A program made the translations under genes and the position numbers. Shown here piece after piece: positions 1-10,999 of a stretch of 64,000 nt of DNA (within the stretch, counting starts at the first letter, position 1; each line of letters begins with the position of its first letter). The notes under the pieces are model-generated. The model was not told the DNA's origin. It did not search any database and worked only from the letters and a program-made list of their open reading frames with translations. Origin of the DNA: Artemisia argyi (lineage: Eukaryota; Streptophyta; Magnoliopsida; Asterales; Asteraceae); contig CM060708.1 of NCBI GenBank assembly GCA_030686995.1, forward strand, positions 188,518,749-188,582,748, written 5' to 3'.

Positions 1-2
1 TC

Positions 3-164
3 GTGGAGGAACCGATTGAGATTTTAGATCGTGAGGTTAAACGACTCAAGTGGAGTCGCATTCCGCTCATCAAGGTTCGTTGGAATTCCCGACATGGACC
101 AGAGTTTACGTGGGAACGTGAGGACGAGTTCAGGAAGAGATATCCGAAGCTTTTCACTTCGTAG
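3..164 (+). CDS. C-terminal end of Ty3/gypsy (Tekay/Del-like) polyprotein, partial
   Basis: The open frame enters from the left window edge and ends at TAG (162-164), giving 53 residues that start VEEPIEILDREVKRL and end KRYPKLFTS. The pattern of basic residues, then KVRWNSRHGPEFTWERE, is typical of the tail of chromodomain-bearing gypsy polyproteins, after the integrase. It is followed at once by a purine-rich tract and an LTR start, as expected for a pol terminus. Only the tail is visible, so whether the upstream gag-pol is intact cannot be judged. The chromovirus assignment rests on resemblance to the family, not on a complete domain. Confidence 0.8.
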   Translation: MEEPIEILDREVKRLKWSRIPLIKVRWNSRHGPEFTWEREDEFRKRYPKLFTS

Positions 165-206
165 ATAAATTTTTCCGAGTGAAACCCGGGACGGGTTTCC
201 TTCTGA

Positions 207-217
207 GACGGGGAGGA
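207..217 (+). promoter_or_regulatory. Polypurine tract of the Tekay-like element
   Basis: A G/A-rich tract (GACGGGGAGGA) lies directly before the TGTGACA start of the LTR. This is the position of the plus-strand primer in LTR retrotransposons. Confidence 0.75.
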
Positions 218-612
218 TGTGACAACTGGCAGTTTAGGGAGCTATTTTAAAAATCCGCATTTCAATATAAGTTCGTTTATAATTTTTATTTGAAATTTTC
301 ATTTCACAACGAACTTGTAAGACCTATGTTATGGATATTTTAATTAATGACGTTATGGAATTCGTGAATTATGTTCATAATTCATTTTTGATTATGTGAT
401 CGGTGATGTATATTTGAATTCTCACTTGGTACTACGTTGACTTTGGCACTAGGATTTCCTAACATAGTTTTATGATTCGTCTTAACGAGTCCGTTATATA
501 TTTTAATTAATTACGAGAGGTTCTCGTGTGATATGGAAATTTTAAAATGAGTTCGGGTTCGGGCCACGTGTTTTACATCTACCCACATTACCCGCTCAAC
601 CGTAATAATATC

Positions 613-667
613 TTTATTATTACTATTATTATTATTATTACTCTTATTATTATTATTATTATTATTA
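613..667 (+). repeat. ATT/TTA microsatellite
   Basis: Imperfect run of ATT trinucleotides with single interruptions, inside the 3.56-kb LTR. Confidence 0.9.
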
Positions 668-3018
668 CCTTTTTAAAATTAAAAAAAAAAAATGAAAAGT
701 TAATATAAGGTGAGTTTTGGGTCCGGTTTACTCACACACACAAACACTCACTATTTTTTTCATCTCTCTCTATTTCTTCTTCTCCCCTACTACTCTAACC
801 CTAGCCGCCACCTTGAATTCCGGCCACACCACAGCCACCGCCGGCCACCACTCTAAAACACCACCATAAATCGAACCTCCATCATCCCTACTCTTAGATC
901 TACTATAACACGCGCCTATAAGCCCCATATTTTACTTCGAATCGTCACTAAATTCACCACTATTCGTTGTTTTTGGAAAGATTATCAAGGTTTTGAGCTT
1001 TTAGTTCGAAGGTGAGCGAGTTTCCACTCGTATTGTTAATAAAAACGCGACCCTTGGTCACGAAGTATTTAAGATCCGAATGGGTTTTTAATTAAAAACG
1101 TGATATGATGATGGATCTTGGATGAAAAACGTTTTCTTGATAGTTTGGTATCCGGGTTGGTTTATTTTCGTCGGGTCGAGGTGTATCCGAGGGTGAAACC
1201 CTCGGATGGTGCTTGTTTGGCCGAATCTTTGGTCTTTAATGATTATTGGTGTTCGTTTGAGGGTGTTTGGATCCTCGTTTTGTTGGTTGACCGATTGTGG
1301 ATGGTCATGGTTAACCATAGTAGTCGAATGGAATTTTTGGCCGACGACCCTAGTAGGTCGTGTAGCTTGTTTGGCTCATTTAGAGCTAGCCGAGACCATG
1401 GAGGTCTCGGGTGGGAACCACACTAGTTGTGGTGAAGTGTTGCCTCGGGTTCGGCTTGGTAAACCGACCCGAACACTAATTTGGTTAAATGTTATTTTGT
1501 GATAATTGTAAACTAATTGTTATATTGTTATATTGTTATTATTACATTTGTTGGTTACTTGTTTCCCGGCCGAATACTTTGGGTCGAATTGGTTTGGTTA
1601 TTGGTTATGGTTTTGATATTGAGGAGTTGTTGGCGATTGGTAAGTGTGGATGAGGACCGGTTATGAGACGGTCGTTAGATGACGGAGATAGGTTAGTCGG
1701 GTACCGTAGTCGGACCTTATTGTTGTAGCCCGTGGTTGAGATTGTGATTGGACGGAGATTTATTATTTATGACTTTGGTTTATTATTGGACTTGGACAAT
1801 GAGCCGAGAGTCATGACTCGGACATATGACCATTTCGTGTAACTCAATAAATATTAAAAGTGAAACGAGAATAATAAAACTCGTAATAATAATTATTAAT
1901 AATATGAACGTTTATACGAAAGTATATACGTGAATAACGTATATATAACTATATAAACGCGTATATTAATAATAATAATAATCACGAGTCGTATTATAAC
2001 TAATACGATTAGATATATATTAGGCTACTAAAGTGGCGTAATATTATTAAACGTATTATTATTATAAAAATTGTGTTATAAACGGGAAACTCCCGACAAT
2101 TATGAAACATTTAATAAAATGTCATTTCGGATATACAACGGATAAGTTTATTGAGTTAGGCGAAATTGTTGTCACTCGGGTCCAGGTAAGTCATTATTTG
2201 TGACATTCGTGTTGTCTCGGATATATGACGACTAATATAGACGTTTTCTATAAGTAAATAACCACTCAACCGTAAGGTTGAGCCGGGTTGTTTGGTTATA
2301 TGAAACGAATATATTAGTGGGCATCGTATCCTACGACGCCCATAGGTGGTAGTATATGTAAAGGGTAATAGATTGCGAGTGTATATATCGGGAAATCTGG
2401 CCAATTTGACGATATATACGAGGAATTTATTAAACTGTGATATATACTATATAGTAATTACGTGCTATGTGCTTTATATGTGCTTTAGATTGGGTGTAAT
2501 CTTGGAACGGTATATTACGTAAATAAATATGAGGATTATCAAATCGACGGATTTGGTAAACTCTGACGATTTATTTAAATGATATATTGGACTAATATTA
2601 GATCTATAGTTTATTTTATCTTTCTATGTGTGATCTTGTTGGTTTGTTTTGAGTCGACCCACCACCCGTATGGATACCAAACGCAAATACACCAAACTGA
2701 TACGAAATGGATTTTCGGAAATAAAACGGATTCTCGTCCGGGTTTGGGAATATTATATATTTGAGGAAATGATTTCTGAAAGAGTTAATATTGTTAGGTC
2801 GTGCCAAGTCCGTAGTTGCTGTTTCGTGAGTTATCATACATCTTATTTCTACCTACCTCGTCTTGCTATTTTCTGGACTTGAGGTGAGTCATAGCCCCAC
2901 TTTTTACTCTTGAACTATGTTTTCAACGATTGGGGTGAGAAACGTGCAAATTATTTTACGTGGACTATTATCGCTTTTATATTCTTTCTAAACTTGCTAT
3001 GCGTATGGACTAGGATCT

Positions 3019-3192
3019 ATTGTCAGCTTTAGTCACACATGTCGTGTGTACTATTCAAGGTTGACTTATTTGGTTATTCGGATTGTCAGCTTTAGTCACA
3101 TATCTGTTGTGTGTACTATTCAAGGTTGGCTTATTTGGATTGTCAGCTTTAGTCACATAGTTTCGTGTGTACTATTCAAGGTTGACTTATTA
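3019..3192 (+). repeat. Three ~57-63-bp tandem repeats in the LTR
   Basis: Three consecutive units start ATTGTCAGCTTTAGTCACA (at 3019, 3082 and 3139) and each contains GTGTGTACTATTCAAGGTTG. They lie in the distal part of the long LTR. Confidence 0.85.
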
Positions 3193-3224
3193 GATACTGT
3201 AGTGTGCACCTATAGGTTATTAAT

Positions 3225-3366
3225 ACTTCGGAGGTTATCCGAGTATTTATTGGTATTGCGGGGGTTACCCGAATATCTATGTCGTTACGGAAGGGTATCC
3301 GTGTGTTTTGGTTATTGCGGAAGGGTATCCGTGTGTTATGTTGAGAGCGGAGGGTATCCGCAGGCT
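3225..3366 (+). repeat. Degenerate short tandem repeats (GGTATCCG motif)
   Basis: About five diverged units of roughly 25-35 bp carry CGGA(A)GGGTATCCG or a variant such as GGTTATCCGAG or GGTTACCCG. They continue the repeat-rich distal end of the LTR. Confidence 0.7.
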
Positions 3367-3778
3367 TTTAGCGAATCCTTAGTCTAGCTAGCAAGCGTTT
3401 TGCGTATATGTCCACTATATTATTAGTTGAACTTAAACCTATGATCTCACCAGCGAAAGCTGACTTTTAGCACGTTTTCTCAGGTAATTAAGTGTTGAGG
3501 TGCATGCTTGGATTGGAAGGCTCGGCTGTGGCACACGGTTATGGATCTATATTTTCTAAACTCTGATAATTAAATTTGGACCTATCGTTATTTGTTTTGG
3601 GCCTGACTCTGAATGATGTTGGGATAAATGTAAACTTTAAAACCCCGTTTTGGTTGTGTTTTTATTATGTTTACTTTATCTCGTTCTATATTGTCTTGTG
3701 TTGGATACCAATCCCCGTAGCACCTCGAAAGCTTGTTGAGTCTTCCGCTGTATCAAATTTTGGGGGTGTTACAGTATT

Positions 3779-4313
3779 CCCGTCCTAGCCACCAAGGCTA
3801 TCGAAACACTATTGAGCTCACTCAAGGAGCCAATGTGTCCCCCTTGCGATCCGACACCATCCGGTTGGTGCAAAGCGGATGTGCATTCCAAGGACTTCGT
3901 TTCGAAGATCCTAATCAACATCTCAAGGATTTCCTTAAAATCGTAGATTCTATAGACCTTGATATTACAACTAGAGAGTCGACCCGATTACGCCTATTCT
4001 AATTCTCTCTACGTGATCAAGACGTCTACCCGCGGGATCCATCACCTCATGGGATGATCTCACCACTCGTTTCCTTGCTCAATTTTTCCCACCGGGGAGA
4101 ACTACCAAGCTTAGAAATGATATCTTGATGTTCCAACAACGTCAAGATGAACCTATCTATGATGCATGGACTCGTTTTAAATATTTACTCCGAAAAGCCC
4201 CTCATCATAGTTTCGATCTGTGGTCCCAAATTGAAATATTTTACCATATTGTGTTGACCACTATACCAAAATGGACATTGACCATGCCGCAGATGGGGAC
4301 CTTTGGGGATTAA
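3779..4313 (+). pseudogene. Broken gag (retrotransposon gag core) of E0
   Basis: Reads YSRPSHQGYRNTIELTQGAN and then a gag core that closely matches the E1 copy at 30810-31350. Three breaks are visible. A stop, TAA, at 4000-4002 replaces the CAA seen in E1. About 20 bp are missing near 4020 (the E1 segment for ASQWLERLA). The frame changes again before ORF 4125-4313, which carries MMFQQRQDEPIYDAWTRFK. Gag would form the virus-like particle. The N-terminus was removed by the Tekay-like insertion. Confidence 0.8.
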
Positions 4314-4984
4314 GTGCTGAAGAAGCATGGGAAGCCATAGAGAATTGTGCCATACTCACTAAGAAGTTGGACAACCCAACAAATGTTGTTACAGATCAAT
4401 TGATAGCAAGTTTGAGGGAACAAGCAAGAAGTTTGTTTGGGGATAATAAGCTTATAGATGAGATACCTAGGTGCACGGAGTGGTTTGATTTCACCATAAT
4501 ACAAGATGAACACATAGGTAATCTAGATACAATGGAGGACGAGGTGAATAACATAAGCCCACCAAGTAACCCACAAGTCCTACCATCATTTGAGGCACAC
4601 ACACCGCCCATGACTTACCCGGAAGAAGTAGAAGAAACTTTAGGAATTCCGATGGAGGTAGAACCCTTGGACCAAGCACCACTAGAGGATATAGGTTTGA
4701 ATACTTATAGTGATAACCTTACCCTTAGTTCTAGGGGATTTCCTAGTGCTGATGAACCGGAACCTCAATCTTCACACAACTTTCCGCCCTTAGATATACA
4801 TCTAGGAGACAAAAGAGGAACCGACCCACCCATCAACCCATGAAGTGCGGATAGTCTTAGGATAAAGGTGGTAGACTTTAAGCCATGTAGAGAGGAAGCC
4901 AATATAGGAGTGGAACATAACCTTACATGCTTACATCACCCATTCATGATTGATCACAAGAAACATTATGGGTATAAACCGGGT
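4271..4984 (+). pseudogene. Gag-linked acidic ORF of E0, split by the SIRE-like insertion
   Basis: A 190-residue open frame runs to TGA at 4841-4843 (SAEEAWEAIENCAILTKKL at the N-side, then an acidic, proline-rich stretch). The reading continues after the stop as KVVDFKPCREE to KKHYGYKPG at 4984. It resumes exactly after the Copia element at 15293 with LLGQDGSPTRSLSKLIEND, so the SIRE-like element cut one ancestral frame. I recall similar KKHYGFKPGLLG-type sequences in predicted Asteraceae proteins. No enzymatic motif is visible and the function is unknown. Confidence 0.65.
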
Positions 4985-6153
4985 TGTTGATACAAATATC
5001 GCCTAAAAACGTTATTTATATTTTACGATCTTTGCTAAGTTTTGTTAATGACAAAATATGAACTTTAGTTTATCGTAATAAAATCACTTTAGTTTTAAGT
5101 CTTGTAAAACTAGGTTTACATTTCTTTTTAAGCAAAACATTGTTTTTATTTCTTTATTTAGAAAGTGTCATGTCACATCATGCAATTATGGTAAGCTTGT
5201 GTGTTTGACTTACCATAAGGTCTTACACATTTTTGGAAGCATTCCACTTTTGATTCAACGTGTTTGACTTGAATTTAGTTGATGTGATCTTGGTTGGTTT
5301 GGAAAGATCTATTGCAAAACCTACTGCAAGCCTGGCGGAACCCATCTGAGGGTTCCGCCGTATTCGCCAGACCTGCTGTTTGTTTTGCTATAAATACCAA
5401 GCCACTTGCTAATTTTCATCCATCACTTTAGGACATATATTTCACATATTCTTTCAACTAACTCAGTAACATTTGACTTGTGTGATCCTCTTATGTAGTA
5501 AGGGAGTTCACAAGTTCATCCAAGAAGTTACAAGTTTCAACTCAAAAGTTGCAAGACTTGTTAGCTTTGTTATGTATAAGCTTTGGTAGTTTATACTTCA
5601 TTTGTATTGTGTGTAGAAGTGATCTGTTAGTATTTTAGGCCTCAAAATACAAAGTGTGATGAGAGTTGTTGTACCATTGTAAAAGAACTAACGGGAGTGG
5701 TTGTACCCTTGTAAAAGAACTCGACATCTAGCTTAGTGTCGGTAAAAGTGTAAGCGACGACGGGAGTGATTGTACCCTTGTAAAAGAACTCGACATCTAG
5801 CTTAGTGTCGGTAAAAGTGTAAGCGACGTTGTAAAGGTTTCTCCACCGGGAAAGGAGCTTGTTGATTAGTGCTTATAACTCTCGAGTTGGAAACTCGGGG
5901 CGTGGATGTAGGGCAAGGAAAAAGAGTCCTTGTAGCCGAACCACGATAAACAATCGTGTTGTGGTTTGATCGTTTCTCTCTTTGTCTTTGCTTATTACAT
6001 AGTGTCTTTAGTTAGAATCGTTAATTACACGTAAAGCTTTTTAAAGAATTAAACAAGTAATTTGAGTTTATATCTTTAAACAAACGTAACGTTTTGAAAG
6101 ATAATCAAGTTAAAAAGCGGTAAACTATTCAATCCCCCTTCTAGTTTTCCACA
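4985..6153 (+). repeat. 5' LTR of SIRE-like Copia element
   Basis: Starts TGTTGATACAAATATCGCC and ends CTAGTTTTCCACA. It contains a 10-bp perfect hairpin (GGCGGAACCC 5334-5343, GGGTTCCGCC 5350-5359) just upstream of a TATA-like CTATAAATACC at about 5389. A 69-bp tandem repeat lies in the downstream half. The 3' partner at 14124 has the same length. Confidence 0.93.
5660..5828 (+). repeat. 69-bp tandem repeat in LTR (two full units plus partial)
   Basis: Units beginning CGGGAGTGRTTGTACCC at 5692 and 5761 share GTAAAAGAACTCGACATCT and GGTAAAAGTGTAAGCGACG. A partial unit precedes them at about 5660. The same array is present in the 3' LTR (14799-14967). Confidence 0.88.
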
Positions 6154-6155
6154 AT

Positions 6156-6168
6156 TGGAATCAGGAGC
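6156..6168 (+). promoter_or_regulatory. Primer-binding site of SIRE-like element
   Basis: TGGAATCAGGAGC lies 2 bp after the 5' LTR. It matches the plant Copia primer site for initiator methionine tRNA (TGGTATCAGAGC) with one substitution and one inserted base. Confidence 0.8.
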
Positions 6169-6221
6169 TACGTTACTCAAGATCTTTAAAATATATTGTA
6201 TTTTAAAACTTGGATCGATCC

Positions 6222-7224
6222 ATGGATTTTGAAAATCTCAAAAAAGGGCAACCTATTCAAAACCCACCGCTATTTGAAAAAGAAAACTTCCTTGAATGGA
6301 AAAGTATATTTGAAAACTATGTGAAATCAATTGATCAATATCTTTGGCATATTATTTCTATTGGTGATTTTAAATCAACGAAAACAAGTTTTGAAAATCA
6401 AAATGATTATCTTAAGTTTGATAAAAACACTAAAGCTAAATTAATGATTTATAAAGCTTTACCGAGAATTGAATATGAAAGAATGTATTTTTGTCAAACG
6501 GCTAATGATATTTGGAAAAATAAAATCAACTTTCATCAAGAAATATGTCAAGTCAAAGATGATCAATTCGATCTCACACATGAGTTAGATGTCGTAGAAA
6601 ACCTAATAGATAGACGCTTAGTTGAAGTAAATACATGTGTTACTAGTTTAAATGTTTTAAATGAAGGTACAAGTGAAGGTGATTACTTGTACGTGTCAAG
6701 CTCATAATGGCCTTGCTTATGATTCATGGAAAGACATGGATGATGATGTAGCCAACTACCCGGTTTGTGATTCTCAACTTGATAAAACATCAAGCAAGGT
6801 ACAATTTGAAACCAAACACTTTTGCTTTGACACATTTATCCTAGAGTTTTCTAAACTAGAAAATGAGTCAAAACTATTTTGTAACATGGACCTAAAAGCT
6901 ATCTTTAACACTGAATCCTCAAAATCTCTTGTGAATAGTTTTGAAAAAGAAATCATGTTAGAAGATAAAATTCCTAGACTTGAGAGTAATGTTGAAATTG
7001 ATCTTGAATACAAAATATGTCTAGATTACAAATATGAAATTAAAAGACAAAATGAGAAAGGAAAAATGATTGCTAAATTTGAAGAAAGTTCAAAAGCTCT
7101 TAAAAGCGTTTTGAAAAGTCAAAAGTTATTTAGTGATAAAACCGGATTAGGATTTAACAAAAATGCACCATCAACAAGTAAAACAAAACAAGTTGTATTT
7201 GTAAAACCTATGAGAGAATTGTAG
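6222..7224 (+). pseudogene. SIRE-like gag with a frameshift
   Basis: ATG at 6222 starts MDFENLKKGQPIQNPPLFE, followed by a gag N-domain of the Copia UBN2/DUF4219 type (FLEWKSIFENYVKSIDQYLW). The first frame stops at 6705-6707. The sequence carries on in another frame from about 6661-7224 with a lysine-rich coiled-coil-like tail (KYEIKRQNEKGKMIAKFEES), which is the usual SIRE gag layout. A frameshift near 6660-6700 therefore divides the gene. No intact CCHC zinc knuckle is seen. Confidence 0.82.
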
Positions 7225-7599
7225 GAGAAATTTTATCTCTATTTGGTGCTCATGATAAAAGGATTAAAGATATCATGTTCAATACTTTTATATGTTTGTC
7301 TAACCTCCTTGGATTCATAAGTATTTGAGTTTAGCTCTCTTATGAGTCAAGATTATTTGCTTAATGATTATCGTCTTGGTGGTTAATCTATGGAGCTTAA
7401 AAGGTACACGTCTCTTCAACTTACCTTTCATTGTTTCTTGTTGATTAGCATTAAGATTTGTCGTGGGTAATGTTATTTGTTTTTACTCTAAGGTGTTTAT
7501 GTTGTGTAAGTAATAACAAGGATTAGATCCTTCGGGATTAAATGAGTTAGAAACTTCATCTGGTAGGAGATATAAGGTATTTCACCTCTTTAAACTTTC

Positions 7600-8970
7600 A
7601 GGAAAAGACACGAGTAACTCTTGAGTGAGTCTCACTTAATACTTGTCTACAAATGAGCTAACTAAGAATCTCCTAAGTGATAAGACAACCAACACTTTTG
7701 TGATGCTTGCAAATCTAGCAAAACCACATTATTTCATTGATATTTGTAGTACAACGTCTTTTGACATCATACCTTACATTTTCAATTGTGTCTTGAAATC
7801 AACCATTCTTTTGTTAAAATTTCATATAAGACACACAAAGTAAAATAAATTATTTGAATTCATTAGGATGATTGGGAGAAAATGATTTATAAACATCTAG
7901 GATTTGCACATCAAATTCGACCCATAGTCTTATGATGTTGCATCTCTTGGACATTTACACTTATAGTGTTTTAAGTAAATAAACCCAAAGAGTTGAGGAG
8001 TCATTGAATTTAACATTCAATGAAAGACCACCTCCTTCTAAGATATCATCTTTGGTAGATGATGACTTAGTCGAAAGTCCAACATTGATAAGACAAGTAA
8101 GTCAAGATCAATAACAAGGAAGATGAACTATTAAAATTGAAAAACAACATCTTTTCGTCTTGTGTCAAACATTGAGTCAAGCAATATTGACATGGTCATA
8201 AAAACTTGATTCATGAGTCATAGTAGTGATTAAAACAAATTTGATAAAAAGTGTTTTTGGACATTAGAGTAAAGCAACCATTAAAACAAAATAGACCTTT
8301 CAAAATAGAAAATAATGTAAATCTATGAAAGACTTTTTAATAACCTATGCAAGCTCCAAAAGCAAGGAATAATCACTCAAAGACATTCCTAGTTATTCAC
8401 ATGTTCATAATGATTAAGTCCGTTATGACTTATCAAGAATGAGATTAGTAAATCCGTAGGTAAAACTAAACATAGAGAAATGTTTGGAAGTTTACTTGTT
8501 CTCACAACAAATAAATCCAACATTATGTTTAGTGCTTGTCTATGTGCTCGTTTTAGAGAAGATCCTAAAACAACTCTTTCGGAAGAGCTTGTTTGGATAC
8601 ATCAAAAGGTACTACACAACTAGGAGTATGGTATCCCAAAAGAACAGGAATAGAAACCATAGTGTATACCAAATGGAATTATGTCGGTAATAAGTTGATA
8701 AGAAATGCACAAGTGGTACTTGCACTTTTATACTTACTTACCCAATGATTCTCCAAAACGCTTAAGGTTCTCAAATTAGTATCGAATGGAGAAGCACGTC
8801 AACAAGCTCCACTTGAACAAGCTAACTTGCGTCGACAACAGAATTCATCTTATCAACATTGTTATCCCTTCAACAAAGGAAGCATCGACTTCAGCGACAA
8901 TTCAATCCATTATATTCTTAATTGACATATTGTGATTCGTCATCATCGCCTTGGTAAAAATGTTCATTAA
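7600..8970 (+). pseudogene. Decayed Copia pol (GAG-pre-integrase to RNase H remnants)
   Basis: Conceptual translation in shifting frames gives recognisable relics in pol order. Near 7650 there is NELTKNLLS (pre-integrase-like). At 7950-8090 comes VEESLNLTFNERPPPSKISS then LVDDDLVE (integrase-RT linker of SIRE). At 8490-8570 it reads NIMFSACLCARFREDPKT (end of RT). At 8600-8670 a GTTQLGVWYPKRTGIETIVY-like stretch marks the RNase H start. Later relics include ARQQA near 8800, NKGSIDFS near 8875 and HIVIRHH near 8925. The RT palm and its YVDD box are gone, and many stops and shifts are present. The element is thus a dead copy of an autonomous SIRE. Confidence 0.75.
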
Positions 8971-9886
8971 GGAACATCTTAACTAAGAAAGTCTTATACG
9001 TTAACCATTCTGTTAACGTTTTCATGAAACCTTTTGAATGAGAAGCATTCATCATTCCTAGACTTAGGTAAAGACTCATAAGACTTAAAACCTTAGTTTT
9101 GAACATTAGGATTAAACCACAAAAATCAAGACAAATCCTTTTGAATTTTTCCTCTGCTGTACCCACGGAACCCTGAGACCAAATAGGCGGAACCCTCCCT
9201 TTGGTTCCGCCTGGTCCGCCGAATCTGCATCACATTTTTATTTTAAATTCAAAACCAAACATCTCTTAACTCACAACTTCAACTTACAAACACCTTACCA
9301 CATGAAATTAGGGCTCTCACTCACATCTCTTCCAATCCAATCAACTTTGTAAGTATTTTTATCATAATTGCATTTTCAATCAAAGTCTATCACTTTCATC
9401 TACATACATTAACTAGAATCTTAGGGTTTATGCATAAACTTGTTAATTCATGAAAAACCTTGGTTGTAAACAAATCATAATTTCCATTAGTTAGAAATTA
9501 TATCCTCTTTGTTATTGTCATGATTTACCAAACACACCAAGTTCATTGTCTTTCAAAAGTCACTAGAACACCACCTTTCACCACATTGCTAAAACAAATG
9601 AAAAACGTCATTGAAACACCACTTGCATAATGTCTCTTGAATGCTAAAGGGAATACATAACTAATATGTATTTTCGGGAACATTCAAACGAAGCTATATT
9701 GAATTAGGAGCGTTTGGGTTATCTTTTGTTTTATAACATAACTTGCATTACAAAAATGGTTCAAGCATCAAAATGAGTCAAGATAACCGCACCTCCACAT
9801 TGATTTCATATAGGCTTATATTAGAACATCCACATTATAAAAGTCATTAATCTAAACTTAAAATTTTGTGTTTTCTAGGAATCAAC
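8971..9886 (+). other. Post-pol spacer of SIRE-like element with hairpin and splice-acceptor-like site
   Basis: No coding frame is supported. It includes a 9-bp perfect hairpin (GGCGGAACC 9186-9194, GGTTCCGCC 9203-9211). Just before the next ORF lies a pyrimidine-rich TTGTGTTTTCTAG ending at about 9878, which resembles a plant 3' splice site and leads 8 bp later to the ATG at 9887. Confidence 0.55.
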
Positions 9887-10999
9887 ATGCCTTGCGCAAC
9901 ATTCTCCGATCACAAGGAAACTCTTAAGTACTTACCCAAACACCATAGGACCAAAGGCCTCACTAAAGATCAAGTTGAAACCTTTAAGAGTCTAGAAAAA
10001 CACTACGTTCATGAAGGAAGAACCATTGATCCATCCTTCCTAAAAGGAACATCCATTCGCCAAAACTTTGCCGCAATCAACTTTGATTGCCTCCTAGACA
10101 TCGATGAGCAAATTTGTCCTAGGTTCATCTTAGAATTCTATGCAACCATAAGCCTTTTCTTCGATGATGATGGTGAGTTCTCACTAACCTTTACAACTAA
10201 TCAAATATCAAACATCATACCCTTGAAAGATTTTGCAACAATTCTTGGTGTCCCTAATGTTGGTACATGTCTCTACACGGATAAGTGGCCCCTTTCTAGT
10301 CTTGATTCTATTAAGCGTTATCATCCATACGACACTCCTCTTGCTAATAAGGAAGAAATTCGTGAGCATCTCTTTGTTAGGACCTCAACAACTAAGAAGA
10401 ATCGTTCAGGAAATGAGGTAGATAAGGACCGTTTTGGTATGGAACTCAATGAGCTTAAACCACAATTTAAGAAATGGGAAGAAATTCTTAGAGCCAACGT
10501 TATAAGTTCCGTAGTAAATAGAGATAATGTCAACACATGTCTTAGCTACATGCTCTATAGCATTTTCACCGGTCAACCTTTTAACTTAGCCTATTACCTA
10601 GACAAAAGAATGGCCGACATACCCTTGGTAGGAACAACCGCTCTTCCTTATGGAATGCTTCTCACCCGCCTCTTTAGAGCAATCTCACCCATTCCTCCTA
10701 ATGATAAGGGAATGTGCCTTGACTATTCTCTCGTTCCTCACATTTTCGTCCCTCTAAGTGATAAAAGAGTCTTCAAAGCTAAGGGCAAGCGTACTCGCTC
10801 ACCTTCACCATCATCATCATCATCATCCGATATGAGTGATGACGATAAACTTCCTAACTCTAAGCTACCCCCTTTAGACTACCTTCAAGAACTCCCCGTC
10901 ATTAGCAATGCATCCGAAGAATTCAAGCAAACCAAAGGAATTTTCAAGCGCTTTGGAAGGTACCTAAGAAAGCTCAATAAGAAGATAGACCGGTTGTGA
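9887..10999 (+). CDS. Post-pol (env-position) ORF of SIRE-like element, plant transposon/ATHILA ORF-1-like domain
   Basis: Open frame of 370 residues from ATG 9887 (MPCATFSDHKETLKYLPKH) to TGA 10999. The start is chosen as the first ATG after a splice-acceptor-like TTTTCTAG. The core has FILEFYATISLFFDDDGEFS, then PLKDFATILGVP, and later SYMLYSIFTGQPFNLAYYL and LPYGMLLTRLFRAI. I associate this pattern with the putative plant transposon protein (Transposase_32) / ATHILA ORF-1 group. A serine run (SPSPSSSSSS) and a basic C-terminus follow. No signal peptide or membrane segment is visible, so an envelope role is not supported. The function is unknown. It is the only undamaged gene in this element, while gag and pol are broken. 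Confidence 0.65.
   Translation: MPCATFSDHKETLKYLPKHHRTKGLTKDQVETFKSLEKHYVHEGRTIDPSFLKGTSIRQNFAAINFDCLLDIDEQICPRFILEFYATISLFFDDDGEFSLTFTTNQISNIIPLKDFATILGVPNVGTCLYTDKWPLSSLDSIKRYHPYDTPLANKEEIREHLFVRTSTTKKNRSGNEVDKDRFGMELNELKPQFKKWEEILRANVISSVVNRDNVNTCLSYMLYSIFTGQPFNLAYYLDKRMADIPLVGTTALPYGMLLTRLFRAISPIPPNDKGMCLDYSLVPHIFVPLSDKRVFKAKGKRTRSPSPSSSSSSDMSDDDKLPNSKLPPLDYLQELPVISNASEEFKQTKGIFKRFGRYLRKLNKKIDRL

Larger units (their letters stand above)
218..3773 (+). repeat. 3' LTR of Tekay/Del-like Ty3/gypsy element (3,556 bp)
   Basis: The LTR begins TGTGACAACTGG just after the polypurine tract and ends GGGGTGTTACA. The ends form a short imperfect inverted repeat (TGTGACA and TGTTACA). The next five bases, GTATT, are the target copy, because the uninterrupted gag of a related element (near 30810) reads GAGAGTATTCCCG at the same place. 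No coding sequence is credible inside; the open frames near 1118-1502 have no recognisable domain. Candidate TATA-like sequence lies near 692. The length is at the long end for plant LTRs but fits the long-LTR Tekay/Del lineage. The 5' LTR lies outside the window. Confidence 0.85.

Noticed and set aside
1118..1502. Two ~100-codon open frames near 1118-1502 as genes
   Set aside because: They lie inside a well-bounded LTR, overlap each other in different frames and have no recognisable domain.
9887..10999. Naming the post-pol ORF an envelope protein
   Set aside because: No signal peptide, membrane span or fusion-like segment; the blocks look like the plant transposon/ATHILA ORF-1 group instead.
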